A stretch of DNA of 64,000 nucleotides, from NCBI GenBank assembly GCA_016934955.1, contig JAFGRY010000037.1, forward strand, positions 59,427 through 123,426, given 5' to 3'. The position numbers and the translations under genes were made by a program. Every line of letters begins with the position of its first letter. The first letter of the stretch is position 1. Source of the stretch: a bacterium. Lineage in GTDB: Bacteria > Zhuqueibacterota > QNDG01 > JAGLOF01. The notes under the pieces were generated by a model. The model made no database searches. It saw nothing but the letters and a program-made list of their open reading frames with translations, and was not told where the DNA came from. Below, one piece after another: positions 44,943 through 54,795 of this stretch.

Positions 44943-46220
44943 TTACGGCCTATAAAAAAATGCGAATTTTGAATTGAAGTATACATTTGCTACTCCAGTC
45001 GGCCCATTCCTGTGCTTCTCAACGATGAGTTCCATTTCATCGGGCTTCTGCGAATCAGGCCTATGGGTGAAAACAACAATATCAGCATCCTGCTCGATAG
45101 CTCCGGAATCCCGCAGGTGGACAAGCTGGGGAGCTTTGCCTTCTCTGGCACTTTCTCTGTTCAGCTGGCTCAAGAGGATTATGGTGATATCAAGCTCCTT
45201 TGCCAGACTTTTCAGCCCCTTGGTCACCTCTCCTATCTCAAGATCCCGGCGCTCTGCTTTGGGGAACTGCATGAGCTGGAGATAGTCGACACAGAGTAAT
45301 CGAAGCCCCTGCTGCTGCTTCCAGCGGCGGGCCCCTGTTCGAATGTGATCCAAGGTAACAGAAGGTGTTTCCTCGATCTGAATCGAAGACTCTGCAATCT
45401 GGCCAACACCTGCGCTTAACTGTTCAGATTGTTCCTCAGACAGATTCCCATGTCGCAGGCGGGACAACGGGATCTGCAGATGCTGTGATAGAATCCGCTG
45501 ACCAATCTGAACGGCAGGCATTTCCAACTCAAAGATTCCCACCGGCTGTCCCTCCTTTACAGCCACCTGGTTGATGATATTAATCATCAGGCTGGTTTTC
45601 CCAGTCGAAGTATGACCGCCTATTATCACTAAATCTGACGGATGAAACCCTTCGATGATGTCATCGAGACTGCTGATACCAGATTTTATAACTGCCGGTC
45701 TGTCTTCGCCTGTTCTGTCGATATCTTGTACTAGGTCATGGAGCACCTCCTTAATTGATTTGCTGCCCACCCTGGGAAGAGCGGACAAGGTTAATGATCC
45801 AATCTCATCGAGGACTGAAGAGAGCTCTTCACCATCGTAGAGTTTCTGCACAGCCTTGACAAGAGCGGTTATTGTGTTTCTGGTTTGATATTTTTCTGCA
45901 ACTATTTTTGCATAGTGCATCACATTCGCCGCAGAAGGCATGACCTCAGTGAGGCCTGTCAGGTAAGCCGGACCACCGATTTTATTGTATTGATCAGTCT
46001 CCTTAAGACGGTCAGATAATGTTACTGTATCAACAGGGATCAGGTCGTTATGCATCTCACACATTATCCTGAAAATGATTTTATGCTTGTCCTGATAAAA
46101 GCTGTCCGCAGCTATGATTGATGCGACATCGTCAATACAGCTATTATCCAGCAGCATCGCTCCCAGGACCGCCATTTCTGCATCGAGCGAATGGGGTAGT
46201 GGCTTATCAAACAGGCTCAT
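44943..46220 (-). CDS. DnaB-family replicative helicase
   Basis: A 425-residue helicase. The N-terminal DnaB domain is 'PHSLDAEMAVLGAMLLDNSCIDDVA...FRIMCEMHNDLIPVDTVTL'. The RecA-like motor has Walker A 'IIGGHTSTGKTSLMINI', 'LRLLCVDYLQLMQFPKAE' (Walker B), 'IILLSQLNRESAREGKAP' and 'VVFTHRPDSQKPDEMELIVEKHRNGPTG'. It unwinds DNA at the fork; a copy on an island implies self-directed replication. The start is the ATG in an ATGA overlap with the upstream gene; an ATG 9 nt earlier is possible. Confidence 0.94.
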   Translation of the reverse strand: MSLFDKPLPHSLDAEMAVLGAMLLDNSCIDDVASIIAADSFYQDKHKIIFRIMCEMHNDLIPVDTVTLSDRLKETDQYNKIGGPAYLTGLTEVMPSAANVMHYAKIVAEKYQTRNTITALVKAVQKLYDGEELSSVLDEIGSLTLSALPRVGSKSIKEVLHDLVQDIDRTGEDRPAVIKSGISSLDDIIEGFHPSDLVIIGGHTSTGKTSLMINIINQVAVKEGQPVGIFELEMPAVQIGQRILSQHLQIPLSRLRHGNLSEEQSEQLSAGVGQIAESSIQIEETPSVTLDHIRTGARRWKQQQGLRLLCVDYLQLMQFPKAERRDLEIGEVTKGLKSLAKELDITIILLSQLNRESAREGKAPQLVHLRDSGAIEQDADIVVFTHRPDSQKPDEMELIVEKHRNGPTGVANVYFNSKFAFFYRP

Positions 46221-46489
46221 TTTGTCCAACTATCGATAAGATTCTTGAACCCCGGGGGCACGGTCCGATCTGTCTTCTCGTATTCTCTTCTCAGCGCACC
46301 GATGATGTACTTTATCGATTTACCTTTCGGTATTCTATGAAGCACAGTGAATGACAGGTCAAATCCGAACAAATGGATGATCTTCCCGGCGATGCCATAA
46401 TAATTTCCGGGTTTTTTGTATAGGATTCGGGACAGCTGTTCCCTCAACAAATATTGTTGATCCCGAAATTCATTCTGAACACTTTTCAT
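46217..46489 (-). CDS. Hypothetical protein coupled to the DnaB-type helicase
   Basis: A 90-residue protein started at the ATG with AAGGAGAATTAC upstream; a longer reading is unsupported. 'LREQLSRILYKKPGNYYGIAGKIIHLFGFDLSFTVLHRIPKGKSIKYIIGALRREYE' is basic and helical with no known motif. The stop overlaps the helicase start (ATGA). Position suggests a replication accessory role such as a helicase loader or origin factor; this is only inference. Confidence 0.6.
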   Translation of the reverse strand: MKSVQNEFRDQQYLLREQLSRILYKKPGNYYGIAGKIIHLFGFDLSFTVLHRIPKGKSIKYIIGALRREYEKTDRTVPPGFKNLIDSWTK

Positions 46490-46628
46490 GTAATTCTCCT
46501 TTTTTCGGCTTCGCCCAAGAGGATTCAACAGCTTCATCGTTGAATCCTCTTGCCTCTTTATTATTCCCTTTATTTATATGCTCTTTAAATATCACAAGCA
46601 GCCTATTAAAATCTAAGATGCTAATCCC
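46470..46628 (-). CDS. Possible small ORF after the replication HTH gene
   Basis: A 52-codon frame starting MGISILDF in an overlap with the HTH gene's stop; it also overlaps the next gene by 20 bp. It has no good ribosome site and no domain (FKEHINKGNNKEARGF, ending GELHEKCSE). It may be a coupled small gene, or a remnant of a longer HTH gene after a frameshift. Confidence 0.3.
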   Translation of the reverse strand, partial: GISILDFNRLLVIFKEHINKGNNKEARGFNDEAVESSWAKPKKGELHEKCSE

Positions 46629-46905
46629 CATTACCATTGCATTTGCCCAGGTACCGTTTATGGCCATCAAAGCCAACCTGGCGTATTAAATTGTGTTTCT
46701 TCAACCGCTTGATTGAGTTAGAGATCGTCGATGGTGAGACATGAAAATACTTGCCTAAGTATTGATTTGAAGCATAGCATTCCCCCTTATCGAGATAACT
46801 CAATATCTTAGCCAAAAGTAATCTGTCAATGGGCTGTAACTCTTCCACATTTAAAATCTCCTGATCAATCCATAGTCCCTTGGTTTTCTCTTTCTTTTTA
46901 ATCAC
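46621..46905 (-). CDS. Winged-helix/HTH protein, likely replication-linked
   Basis: A 94-residue protein with a MarR/RepA-like HTH: 'ELQPIDRLLLAKILSYLDKGECYASNQYLGKYFHVSPSTISNSIKRLKKHNLIRQVG'. This is the pattern found in phage and plasmid replication initiators and their regulators ('ly-type' helix pair plus wing). The product is short for a full initiator. It is followed closely by the small coupled genes and the DnaB-type helicase, which favours a replication role. Confidence 0.72.
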   Translation of the reverse strand: MIKKKEKTKGLWIDQEILNVEELQPIDRLLLAKILSYLDKGECYASNQYLGKYFHVSPSTISNSIKRLKKHNLIRQVGFDGHKRYLGKCNGNGD

Positions 46906-46926
46906 GATTTGATTTCTTTCAAAACA

Positions 46927-47304
46927 TCACTGGCGTCGCCGACGTTTATGCTTGGCTGAGATAGCCACCGTGAATAATGAGAGCTGAATGGTAAGAGGGT
47001 GTGTGTTCCAAAAATCAGAGCCTCTGTCTAAGTCACCAGACCTATCAAACGTTCGATACTCGCGATTCTCCGGGTCAAATTCTATTATTTCCTCGCAAGT
47101 TATAGCTCTAAGCGTTTTAAGCGCTTCGCGATCGCTGGCGAACAGCTTCTCATAGGTATGAATAATAATCAGTGAATTTTTTTGTTCTTCGGAAGAGACT
47201 TTCTGGAATCGTGGGCGGCGTTGTATTTCTAATACAACAGATGGTTCATCAGTCCGGATTCGATATAGTGGACGACGGCCGGGCATACGGTACATGGTTG
47301 TCAT
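46927..47304 (-). CDS. Hypothetical island protein (125 aa)
   Basis: A protein with no recognised domain: 'PLYRIRTDEPSVVLEIQRRPRFQKVSSEEQKN', 'YEKLFASDREALKTLRAITCEEIIEFDPEN', and a basic tail (SAKHKRRRRQ). The ATG has AAGGAG upstream. It starts the small replication cluster and lies behind a palindromic operator-like site at 47366-47402. Confidence 0.55.
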   Translation of the reverse strand: MTTMYRMPGRRPLYRIRTDEPSVVLEIQRRPRFQKVSSEEQKNSLIIIHTYEKLFASDREALKTLRAITCEEIIEFDPENREYRTFDRSGDLDRGSDFWNTHPLTIQLSLFTVAISAKHKRRRRQ

Positions 47305-47365
47305 GGTTAGCTCCTTATAAGTGTCAATAGGAAGAGAGTGTATTCTCCCCTCACACTATTAAGGC

Positions 47366-47402
47366 GCTAAAATTATTGTGTGAATGCTAAAATATTTTTA
47401 GC
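47366..47402. promoter_or_regulatory. Operator-like repeats GCTAAAA upstream of the replication cluster
   Basis: GCTAAAAT occurs at 47366-47373 and again at 47386-47393, where it forms a 17-bp perfect palindrome GCTAAAA-TAT-TTTTAGC (47386-47402). The spacing of about two helix turns fits a repressor bound twice. It sits in the 109-bp gap between the 476-residue gene and the first replication gene. The regulator is unknown. Confidence 0.5.
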
Positions 47403-47413
47403 AAAAGGTCGGT

Positions 47414-48844
47414 TTATTCTGTAATCCAGTCGATGAGTGAAGGTGGGTTATAGCTGAATTGGTCCCCAGTTTCTATCGAATTCTTAAAATGGGCAAATGC
47501 TTTTTCATCATGTTCTTTTATTGCTTTCAAGGTATTTGAAATATTATTATAGATATTTTTCCGTGCTCTTTCAAAAGGTGAGTAATTATTTCTTATTGGT
47601 TTACCTTTATGAAATGATTTAAAAAGGTAATCTTCGATTTGCTCTTTTTGTTTTCGGCACTCCATTAATGCTATTTCATCGCCTTCTTTCTCTGCCCTGT
47701 CCATTTCAATCTTACATTTTCGTAATGACTTTTCTAATTCTTCCTTTGTCTGCTTGTCTACAAATCTGAAAGAAGAATCAAAATCATCCCGAGGAGATAC
47801 ATCATCGTAATCGAATATGTCTTTGTTGTTGTTAGAAGTCCGTGAGCCCTCCACCTCCTCTAAAATTTTGATAGGTGAAAAATATTCATTTTGATTGTTT
47901 AATAAAAATTTGATCACCTTACATCCTTTTAAATTTTTTATTATAGAAAATTTCCCTTGATATATTAGTTCCCAGCCAGAATCCTTTTGCCGGAAAACAT
48001 ACTCATCGTATAATTCAGGAAAAGTGTTCGTTGGTAAATTTTGAGGCCATCTTTCAATTTTATCCAAATCTTGATGCATTTGCTTCAGGCCAGATGTATA
48101 AACGTCTAAAAACTTCTTCTTAACTCGAGACTCTATTCTCACAAAGCTCTCAGTTTCTAAGTAGCTTTTGATCTCTCTATATTCTTTATTGTAATTAGCT
48201 GTTATTTCCTCTCCCCAAGTAATTGTTTCTTGTACTGCGATTTGTGGATTCTGGGAGAGACGTTTGACGAATTTGGTAAAAATCGAGTTATTCACTTCTT
48301 GATATATGAGGAAACAGTTAAATAATAATAACTTTAGTCCAAATTGACCAAAAGTGGGGCTGATTTCAAAATATAGGGACAATTCATCCTTGTGAGAATA
48401 ATACCCTTCATCTAGTGTGAAATAATTTTGTATTTGATTATTGGCAAGAAGGGCAACAACCTTTTTAAGAAATAACTTCATAAAATCTGATTCATGCAAT
48501 GTTAGTCCAATATGATTGTATAACTCGAGTTCAACATAATACCAGGTAGCCCGTAACTCAGTTTCAATCGCATTTACCAAATCTTCGGGTAGAAAATTGA
48601 AAACCTCAGCCTTACCAGATTTCAAAATTGTCCGAAAACGTTTAAAATCTTTCCCATCTTTGATTACTTCAGATGGTCTTCGGGTTGGATATATAGATGC
48701 ACCGCAAAGACCCAATTCTTGGATATGCCTGAATGACTTAGGGTACCCTGTTGCTATTAAGATATCTTTATTTTCCTCAAGATAATTTATTCGTGATGAG
48801 ATAAGATAAAGCTCTTTTGCTAATAACTGATTTGTGGCAGTCAT
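47414..48844 (-). CDS. Hypothetical protein with C-terminal winged-helix-like signalling domain
   Basis: A 476-residue protein. The N-terminal ~290 residues have no known domain (helical, 'FRHIQELGLCGASIYPTRRPSEVIKDGKDF'). The C-terminal ~170 residues run 'KGCKVIKFLLNNQNEYFSPIKILEEVEG', then a helical hairpin, then 'FERARKNIYNNISNTLKAIKEHDEKAFAHFKNSIETGDQFSYNP'. I recognise that last stretch as the ending of a winged-helix module seen in bacterial signalling proteins, where it often reads '...IRTGTFCSYRP'. It follows hsdR by 93 nt in the same direction. Possible regulator or defence accessory; function unknown. Confidence 0.6.
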   Translation of the reverse strand: MTATNQLLAKELYLISSRINYLEENKDILIATGYPKSFRHIQELGLCGASIYPTRRPSEVIKDGKDFKRFRTILKSGKAEVFNFLPEDLVNAIETELRATWYYVELELYNHIGLTLHESDFMKLFLKKVVALLANNQIQNYFTLDEGYYSHKDELSLYFEISPTFGQFGLKLLLFNCFLIYQEVNNSIFTKFVKRLSQNPQIAVQETITWGEEITANYNKEYREIKSYLETESFVRIESRVKKKFLDVYTSGLKQMHQDLDKIERWPQNLPTNTFPELYDEYVFRQKDSGWELIYQGKFSIIKNLKGCKVIKFLLNNQNEYFSPIKILEEVEGSRTSNNNKDIFDYDDVSPRDDFDSSFRFVDKQTKEELEKSLRKCKIEMDRAEKEGDEIALMECRKQKEQIEDYLFKSFHKGKPIRNNYSPFERARKNIYNNISNTLKAIKEHDEKAFAHFKNSIETGDQFSYNPPSLIDWITE

Positions 48845-48937
48845 ATTCTTTATTATCCCTTTATATAAATATAACGCCCCAATTCACCAACGGCAATGAA
48901 GAGTATATCTGGTGCAGCACCTTTGAATCTGTTTATA

Positions 48938-51900
48938 CTACAACTCCCCACCGGAAATATCAAAAAACCGCTCAAAGAAACGAGTCAGTTTTTCCAGAAC
49001 ACTTTCGCGTTTTTGTGTGCGTTCCCCTCCAGGAGAAAAGCGGGTTACAGGCGGCAGGACTCTGGCCAGGTCGGTGCCCGTGGCTGCAACACTGCCGTTG
49101 CGAAATGCGTTTCGAATAAATTTGTAGGTCTCCTCGGGATCTAATTCTTCATGCTTGATAATCTCTTCCAGCTCCTCGATCTTTTTCTGTTCCACATATT
49201 TCCGCCAGTCTTCATCAACCACTGAGTGGATATCAAGGGAGGCAATAAACTGGTTGATAAGATCCTTCTTATTGCGCAGTTCAACGCTGGAGTCGATGGC
49301 CCTGTTTATGTCGACAAGGATTTCGCGGTTCTTGATGTGGTCCTCATGGTACTTCTTAACGAGCCCCAGGATATAATCAATGTTGATCTCGATCTGCTTG
49401 ATAAGTTCCATTTCGAAGACGAGGTCGTCATTGATGTTTTCCTTTTCGCCTTCACCTGTCTTTCGGAACTCGTTATAGAGGTCGATATAAGCGCTGTGAT
49501 AATCCTGAATGTCCCGCTCGGTGAGAATTTCATTGCCGATGAATTCATCAAACGTGAGCAGGATATTCCTCAACCGCAGAATCGATCCGTAGAGCCTGAT
49601 GAAATCCTTCTGATTCTGTTCCCCGATAATTCGCTCACCAACCGGGAATTTCTCTAATAGCTCTTCGATCAGGCTGGTATACCCACGGACTTCCTTATCG
49701 CCGTCTTTGTAGCCGTTGTAGTATTCATCATACGATTTTAGCAGCACGATCCCGCTGGCTTCCTTATCCCCGAAAAGGGCAATGGATTCATTCGTTGCCT
49801 TTTCCAGATTGCGGAAGCAGACAATATTTCCGAATGTCTTGACGGTGTTTAAAATGCGGTTGGTGCGTGAATAGGCCTGCAGCAGGCCGTGCAGGCGCAG
49901 GTTTTTATCCACCCACAGGGTATTGAGCGTTGTCGCGTCAAAGCCGGTCAGAAACATATTGACCACCAGGAGGATATCCACTTCCCGGTTTTTCACCCGC
50001 TCGCTGACATCCTTATAGTAGTTCTGGAATTTATCCGAAGAGGTGTCATAGGATGTGCCGAACATGGCGTTATAGTCTTTGATGGCATGTTCGAGAAAAT
50101 CCCGTGAACTTTTATCAAGCCCGCTGGTGTCTTCGGAGTTTTCGTCGATCATGCCGTCGATTTCTTCCTCATTGACACCAAAGCTGTAGATAAGCGCTAT
50201 TTTGAGTTTTTTATCACTCGGCAGGTCCGCCAGCTGTTTTTGGAATTCAGCGTAGTATTTTTTTGCGGTATCAATGGATGAAACGGCAAATATGGAGTTA
50301 AACCCAGCCAGTCTGCGGTCCTTGAGCTTGTAAAAACTGTTACGCTTGGTTTTCTGGTCGAAATGCTCACGGATGTATGTGACGATATTTTCCAACCGCT
50401 CAGGTGCGGCAAGCGCAGCCTCCCGGTCGATGGCACGCACTTTCTTGTCTTCAATGTCTTCGGCTTCACGCACGGTTGAGACATAATCAACTTTGAAGGG
50501 CAGGACATTTCTGTCTGCGATAGCGTCCACAATGGTGTAGGTGTGCAACTTATCGCCAAAGGCCTGTTCAGTGGTCTTGAAATCGGGACGGCCGCCGGAA
50601 GAAGCGTTCACGGCAAAGATGGGCGTGCCGGTGAAGCCGAAGAGATGGTAGTTCTTGAACGCTTTGGTAATAGCAGCGTGCATTTCACCGAATTGCGAAC
50701 GATGGCATTCATCAAAAATCAGCACGATATGACCGTTGAAAATCGTATGCCCTTTGTTACGGCCGATGAACCGGTCGAGCTTTTGAATTGTGGTGATAAT
50801 AATGCGCGCGTTGGCGTTTTCCAGCTGGCGTTTCAATATCCTTGTGCTGGTATTGCTGTTGGCCGCGCCTTTTTCGAACTTGTCGTATTCCCGCATGGTC
50901 TGGTAGTCGAGATCCTTGCGGTCAACGACAAACAACACCTTATCAACATAGGGCAGTTTGCTTGCCAGGCGGGCGGTCTTAAAACTGGTCAGAGTTTTTC
51001 CCGAACCGGTGGTATGCCAGATGTACCCGCCGGCCTTCACGGTGCCGAGTTGTTTATAGTTTGTGCTGATCTCGATTTTGTTGAGGATCTTCTCTGTTGC
51101 CACGATCTGATACGGCCGCATTGCTAACAGCTGCTGCTCGGCGGTAAACACGCAGTAGCGGGTGAGGATATTGAGGAGTACGTGTTTGGCAAAAAAGGTT
51201 TTGGCAAAATCCACCAGATCGGTAATGGGTCTGTTGGTTGCATCGGCCCACCAGCTGGTGAACTCAAAGCTGTTGCTGGCACGTTTCCCCTTCTTTACTG
51301 CGCCTTCATGTGATTCTTTGATATGTTCCGAACGGGTGGTGTTGCTGTAGTATTTGGTGTGGGTACCGTTGGAGATGACAAATATCTGCACGTATTCAAA
51401 GAGTCCAGACCCCGCCCAGAAACTCTCCCGCTGGTAGCGAATAATCTGATTGAACGCCTCCTGAATCGCCACCCCGCGCCGTTTCAGTTCAATATGTACG
51501 AGCGGCAGGCCGTTGACCAGCACGGTCACATCATAACGGTTGGCTCTCTGCCCTTCATCGGTGGCGTACTGGTTGATCACTTGCAAACTGTTTTCGTGGA
51601 TCTTGTCCTTACGAAGCAGGTAGATATTTTTAACAGTTCCATCATCACGTTTCAGGTTCTTGATGTAGTCTTCCTGGATGGTGGCCGTTTTTTCGGCAGT
51701 ACTCTGGTTGGGGTTGGCGATCTCGCTTTTGAAAAACTGCTTCCATTCCCTATTGGTGAACGTGTAGTCGTTGAGTTTTTCAAGCTGCTTGCGTAGATTG
51801 AGAACCAGGTCCGCTTCGGAAGTAATGGGCAGATACTCGTATGCCTGCGACTTCAGCTGCTCGATGAATGCGCGCTCCAGTTCCGCCTCGCTCTGGTATG

Positions 51901-51991
51901 ACCTGGCGGTACGATACGCAGGCGTATATTCCGCCACCACTGTACTCTGCGGATTCTCTGCGACTAAATTGTATCGGTTATTCACGGGCAT
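48938..51991 (-). CDS. hsdR: Type I restriction endonuclease subunit R
   Basis: A 1017-residue motor/nuclease subunit. The N-terminal nuclease has the PD-(D/E)xK pattern in 'RYDVTVLVNGLPLVHIELKRRG'. The SF2 translocase has Walker A 'HTTGSGKTLTSFKTARL', DEAD-type 'LIFDECHRSQFGE', 'LFGFTGTPIF' and 'LVVNMFLTGFDATTLNTLWVDKNL'. The C-terminal helical region binds HsdM/S. It cuts DNA after translocation from an unmodified site. The ATG overlaps the end of hsdS by 14 bp; the gene order M-S-R is complete and intact. Confidence 0.96.
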   Translation of the reverse strand: MPVNNRYNLVAENPQSTVVAEYTPAYRTARSYQSEAELERAFIEQLKSQAYEYLPITSEADLVLNLRKQLEKLNDYTFTNREWKQFFKSEIANPNQSTAEKTATIQEDYIKNLKRDDGTVKNIYLLRKDKIHENSLQVINQYATDEGQRANRYDVTVLVNGLPLVHIELKRRGVAIQEAFNQIIRYQRESFWAGSGLFEYVQIFVISNGTHTKYYSNTTRSEHIKESHEGAVKKGKRASNSFEFTSWWADATNRPITDLVDFAKTFFAKHVLLNILTRYCVFTAEQQLLAMRPYQIVATEKILNKIEISTNYKQLGTVKAGGYIWHTTGSGKTLTSFKTARLASKLPYVDKVLFVVDRKDLDYQTMREYDKFEKGAANSNTSTRILKRQLENANARIIITTIQKLDRFIGRNKGHTIFNGHIVLIFDECHRSQFGEMHAAITKAFKNYHLFGFTGTPIFAVNASSGGRPDFKTTEQAFGDKLHTYTIVDAIADRNVLPFKVDYVSTVREAEDIEDKKVRAIDREAALAAPERLENIVTYIREHFDQKTKRNSFYKLKDRRLAGFNSIFAVSSIDTAKKYYAEFQKQLADLPSDKKLKIALIYSFGVNEEEIDGMIDENSEDTSGLDKSSRDFLEHAIKDYNAMFGTSYDTSSDKFQNYYKDVSERVKNREVDILLVVNMFLTGFDATTLNTLWVDKNLRLHGLLQAYSRTNRILNTVKTFGNIVCFRNLEKATNESIALFGDKEASGIVLLKSYDEYYNGYKDGDKEVRGYTSLIEELLEKFPVGERIIGEQNQKDFIRLYGSILRLRNILLTFDEFIGNEILTERDIQDYHSAYIDLYNEFRKTGEGEKENINDDLVFEMELIKQIEINIDYILGLVKKYHEDHIKNREILVDINRAIDSSVELRNKKDLINQFIASLDIHSVVDEDWRKYVEQKKIEELEEIIKHEELDPEETYKFIRNAFRNGSVAATGTDLARVLPPVTRFSPGGERTQKRESVLEKLTRFFERFFDISGGEL

Positions 51992-53240
51992 TTTCTTTTT
52001 CCAGAGGTTTGAACGTAAGCAGCTTGTCCCGGTAGTATTCGTATTGCTTTCTGCGGGAATTGAGCTCAGCCGGTAAGCCGACGGATATATCGTTGACTAG
52101 TGCGTCAAATTTATCGAGAATAGTGATGATGCGTTCTTGTTCAGCGAGTGGCGGTATCGGGATTTTATATCTTAAAATTGCATCTTTATCTCCTCGCGGC
52201 ATTTTCGCACCTTTTGCATACTGCATATCATAGTCAAAAAATTTATCTGAAGACAATAAAAAATACAAATAGCTTGGAATTAATTCTTTTTTATCTTCAT
52301 CATTAATTCTAATAACAACAACATCCCCGTTTGTGCCACCATTATTAAAAGATAACCATATTTTTTTAAGATATGGTCGAATATTTCCAATTAAAATATC
52401 ATTAATCTTATACTCAATTAAATTACCAGCAGCCGGCACATAATTTGATTCGGTTTTACCTTGTTTATACTGTAATAGATTATCGACACCAACGTAGCTT
52501 GTGTTATCAACACGATCAAATGATATTCGTTTTTTTGGATAATAAGCAACTTCTCCCAACTCCTTTAACTCCACATCCTCCCCAAACGTCAGCAGCTCAT
52601 CGCGATAATACGCATACTGCTTTTTTCGCGCCTCCAGCTCTGCCTCCAGCTCTGCCTCCAGCTCTGCCTCCAGCGTGGTAAAGGTGTCCAGAATTTTCAC
52701 GATTTCTTGCTGGATGGCGAGGGGTGGGATGGGGATTGAAACCTTCCGTAGCCTCGCCATTGGAATACTTGAAACAGTCGAACCATCCGCTTTCGAAAGA
52801 ATTTGGAGTCGCACACTCTCTGAATGGAGTAAATAAATAAGAAAGCGAGAGTTCATGATCTTGGGATTTGGTGTAATTGCATAAATCCCCTCTTTGATAT
52901 TCCAATCGGAAGGTGCTCTAGTAACAAGAGCAGTACGACCTATCGTACCAGTAGCAGAGAATAAAACATCACCAACCATCAGATTTGAACGGTTCTGAAT
53001 CAGAGATAAACCCGTATCATCAACAAGATCCGTCTTTTCACTGATGTTAATATCGAAGTGTCCAAGTTCTCTAACTGTGATATAGTGATTTTTTGCATCA
53101 GGCGGATTTAATTTAAAATTCTTTCTAGGATTCAATCCTGTCCGGAGCGATGTAATTGCATCATCGAAAGCTTGGAACTCCACCCCCTCCGGGCAAAGCT
53201 CGGCGATTAATTTTTCGATTCTATTCATCGGCTTATTCAT
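51978..53240 (-). CDS. hsdS: Type I restriction specificity subunit S
   Basis: A 420-residue DNA-recognition subunit with two target-recognition domains. TRD1 covers roughly residues 15-165, then a conserved helix with '[21 protein letters not shown]' and tandem E-A-E-L repeats, then '[15 protein letters not shown]'. TRD2 follows ('[24 protein letters not shown]') and the second conserved helix '[23 protein letters not shown]...[15 protein letters not shown]'. The start is the ATG that overlaps the hsdM stop, with AAGG upstream. The repeat tract between the TRDs sets their spacing and is a known kind of specificity switch. Confidence 0.95.
   Translation of the reverse strand: MNKPMNRIEKLIAELCPEGVEFQAFDDAITSLRTGLNPRKNFKLNPPDAKNHYITVRELGHFDINISEKTDLVDDTGLSLIQNRSNLMVGDVLFSATGTIGRTALVTRAPSDWNIKEGIYAITPNPKIMNSRFLIYLLHSESVRLQILSKADGSTVSSIPMARLRKVSIPIPPLAIQQEIVKILDTFTTLEAELEAELEAELEARKKQYAYYRDELLTFGEDVELKELGEVAYYPKKRISFDRVDNTSYVGVDNLLQYKQGKTESNYVPAAGNLIEYKINDILIGNIRPYLKKIWLSFNNGGTNGDVVVIRINDEDKKELIPSYLYFLLSSDKFFDYDMQYAKGAKMPRGDKDAILRYKIPIPPLAEQERIITILDKFDALVNDISVGLPAELNSRRKQYEYYRDKLLTFKPLEKENARE
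52631..52674. repeat. 12-bp tandem repeat in hsdS (E-A-E-L spacer)
   Basis: CCTCCAGCTCTG occurs three times in tandem plus eight bases of a fourth, coding EAEL units in the central helix of HsdS. Whole-unit slippage would keep the frame and change the distance between the two TRDs by four residues, as in the EcoR124/EcoDXXI family. Confidence 0.9.
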
Positions 53241-54795
53241 GATGACCTTCAATATCAGCCACTATCTCATCAATCGCCGTGCGCAATTCATTCTGCCTTG
53301 CAACGATTCCTTTAATCTCGCCGTTGAGTTTTTTAATATCAATAACCTCGCGCGTGTCTTTTTGCACTACATAGGTGGACACTGCGATGTTGTAGTCGTT
53401 TTCTTCAATGGCCTTGTTATCCACTAGCGTGGCGAAATGCTCGATATCTTCTCGTTTGGTAAATGTCTCTAGGATCTTGGCACGGTTTTGCTCAGTCAGT
53501 TTGTTTTTATTCCCCCCTCGTACAAATTCGGCTGACGCGTCAATGAACAGCGTTTTATTGTCCTTCTTGCTTTTTTTAAGCACAATGATACACGTGGCGA
53601 TGGTCGTGCCGAAGAAAAGATCGGGCGGAAGCTGTATCACCGTATCGATGTAATTGTTGTCCACCAGATATTTCCTGATCTTCCCCTCCGCACCGCCACG
53701 ATAGAGCACCCCTGGGAATGAAACGATCGCCGCTGTGCCGCTGGTGGAAAGCCAGGAAAGCATATGCATAGTAAAAGCCAGATCGGCCTTGCTCTTGGGC
53801 GCCAGCACGCCGGCCGGGGAAAAACGAGGGTCATTGATAAGCAGCGGGTTTCTATCGCCTTCCCATTTGATCGAATACGGGGGATTGGAAACGATGGCGT
53901 CAAAGGGCTCGTCATCCCAGTGCTTTGGGTCGATAAGCGTGTCACCATGGGCAATGTCAAAGTGATTGTAGTTGATGTCGTGCAGAAACATATTGATGCG
54001 GCAGAGGTTGTAAGTGGTCAGGTTGGTTTCCTGCCCAAAGAAACCTATTCGCACATTCTCTTTGCCGAGAATCTTGGCAAACTTCAGAAGAAGCGAACCG
54101 GATCCGCACGCCGGGTCGTAGACCTTGTTCACTTCCTTTTTCCCAACCGTCGTCAGACGGGCCAGGAGTTCACTGACTTCCTGGGGTGTAAAGAATTCTC
54201 CCCCGGATTTTCCAGCAGTGGAAGCGTACATGGTCATTAAATACTCATAGGCGTCACCAAAAGCGTCTATCGTATTGTCGCGGTAATTGCCCAGTTTCAG
54301 GTCACCAATAGCATCAAGCAGTTTCACCAGCTTCTGGTTTCTTTTTTCAACCGTATTGCCGAGTTTGTTGGCATTGACATCAAGATCATCGAACAGACCT
54401 TTCAGGTCATCTTCGCTTTCCGTACCTTTGGCCGAATTCTCAATATTGCGGAATACTGCAGCCAGCGTTTCATTGAGATTGGCATCATGTCGTGCTTTGG
54501 CGCGGACGTTGACAAAAAGCTCGCTCGGCAGGATATAGAATCCTTTTTCCTTGACAGTATCGGCGCGACCATACTCCGCCTTCTTATCATCAAGCCTGGC
54601 ATAGTCAAAGTCTTGATTCCCGCTGCGCCGTTCATCTTTATTGATGTAGCTGGTCAAATTCTCGCTGATAAAGCGATAGAAAAGCATCCCCAAAACATAT
54701 TGCTTAAAGTCCCAGCCGTCAACACTGCCGCGCAGATCGTTGGCGATCTGCCAGATGGTGCGGTGAAGTTCTGCTCGTTCTTGTTCTTTTGGCAT
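53233..54795 (-). CDS. hsdM: Type I restriction modification methyltransferase subunit M
   Basis: A 520-residue N6-adenine methyltransferase. The N-terminal HsdM domain runs '[38 protein letters not shown]'. The methylase has '[17 protein letters not shown]', SAM-binding '[14 protein letters not shown]' and catalytic '[12 protein letters not shown]'. It protects host DNA and forms the M2S core of the restriction complex. The ATG has AGGA upstream. hsdS overlaps its stop. It begins the M-S-R operon, with about 300 bp of non-coding DNA before it. Confidence 0.97.
   Translation of the reverse strand: MPKEQERAELHRTIWQIANDLRGSVDGWDFKQYVLGMLFYRFISENLTSYINKDERRSGNQDFDYARLDDKKAEYGRADTVKEKGFYILPSELFVNVRAKARHDANLNETLAAVFRNIENSAKGTESEDDLKGLFDDLDVNANKLGNTVEKRNQKLVKLLDAIGDLKLGNYRDNTIDAFGDAYEYLMTMYASTAGKSGGEFFTPQEVSELLARLTTVGKKEVNKVYDPACGSGSLLLKFAKILGKENVRIGFFGQETNLTTYNLCRINMFLHDINYNHFDIAHGDTLIDPKHWDDEPFDAIVSNPPYSIKWEGDRNPLLINDPRFSPAGVLAPKSKADLAFTMHMLSWLSTSGTAAIVSFPGVLYRGGAEGKIRKYLVDNNYIDTVIQLPPDLFFGTTIATCIIVLKKSKKDNKTLFIDASAEFVRGGNKNKLTEQNRAKILETFTKREDIEHFATLVDNKAIEENDYNIAVSTYVVQKDTREVIDIKKLNGEIKGIVARQNELRTAIDEIVADIEGHHE

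Noticed and set aside
52631..52674. CRISPR array
   Set aside because: The repeats are directly adjacent 12-bp units inside hsdS without spacers, and no cas gene is present anywhere in the window.
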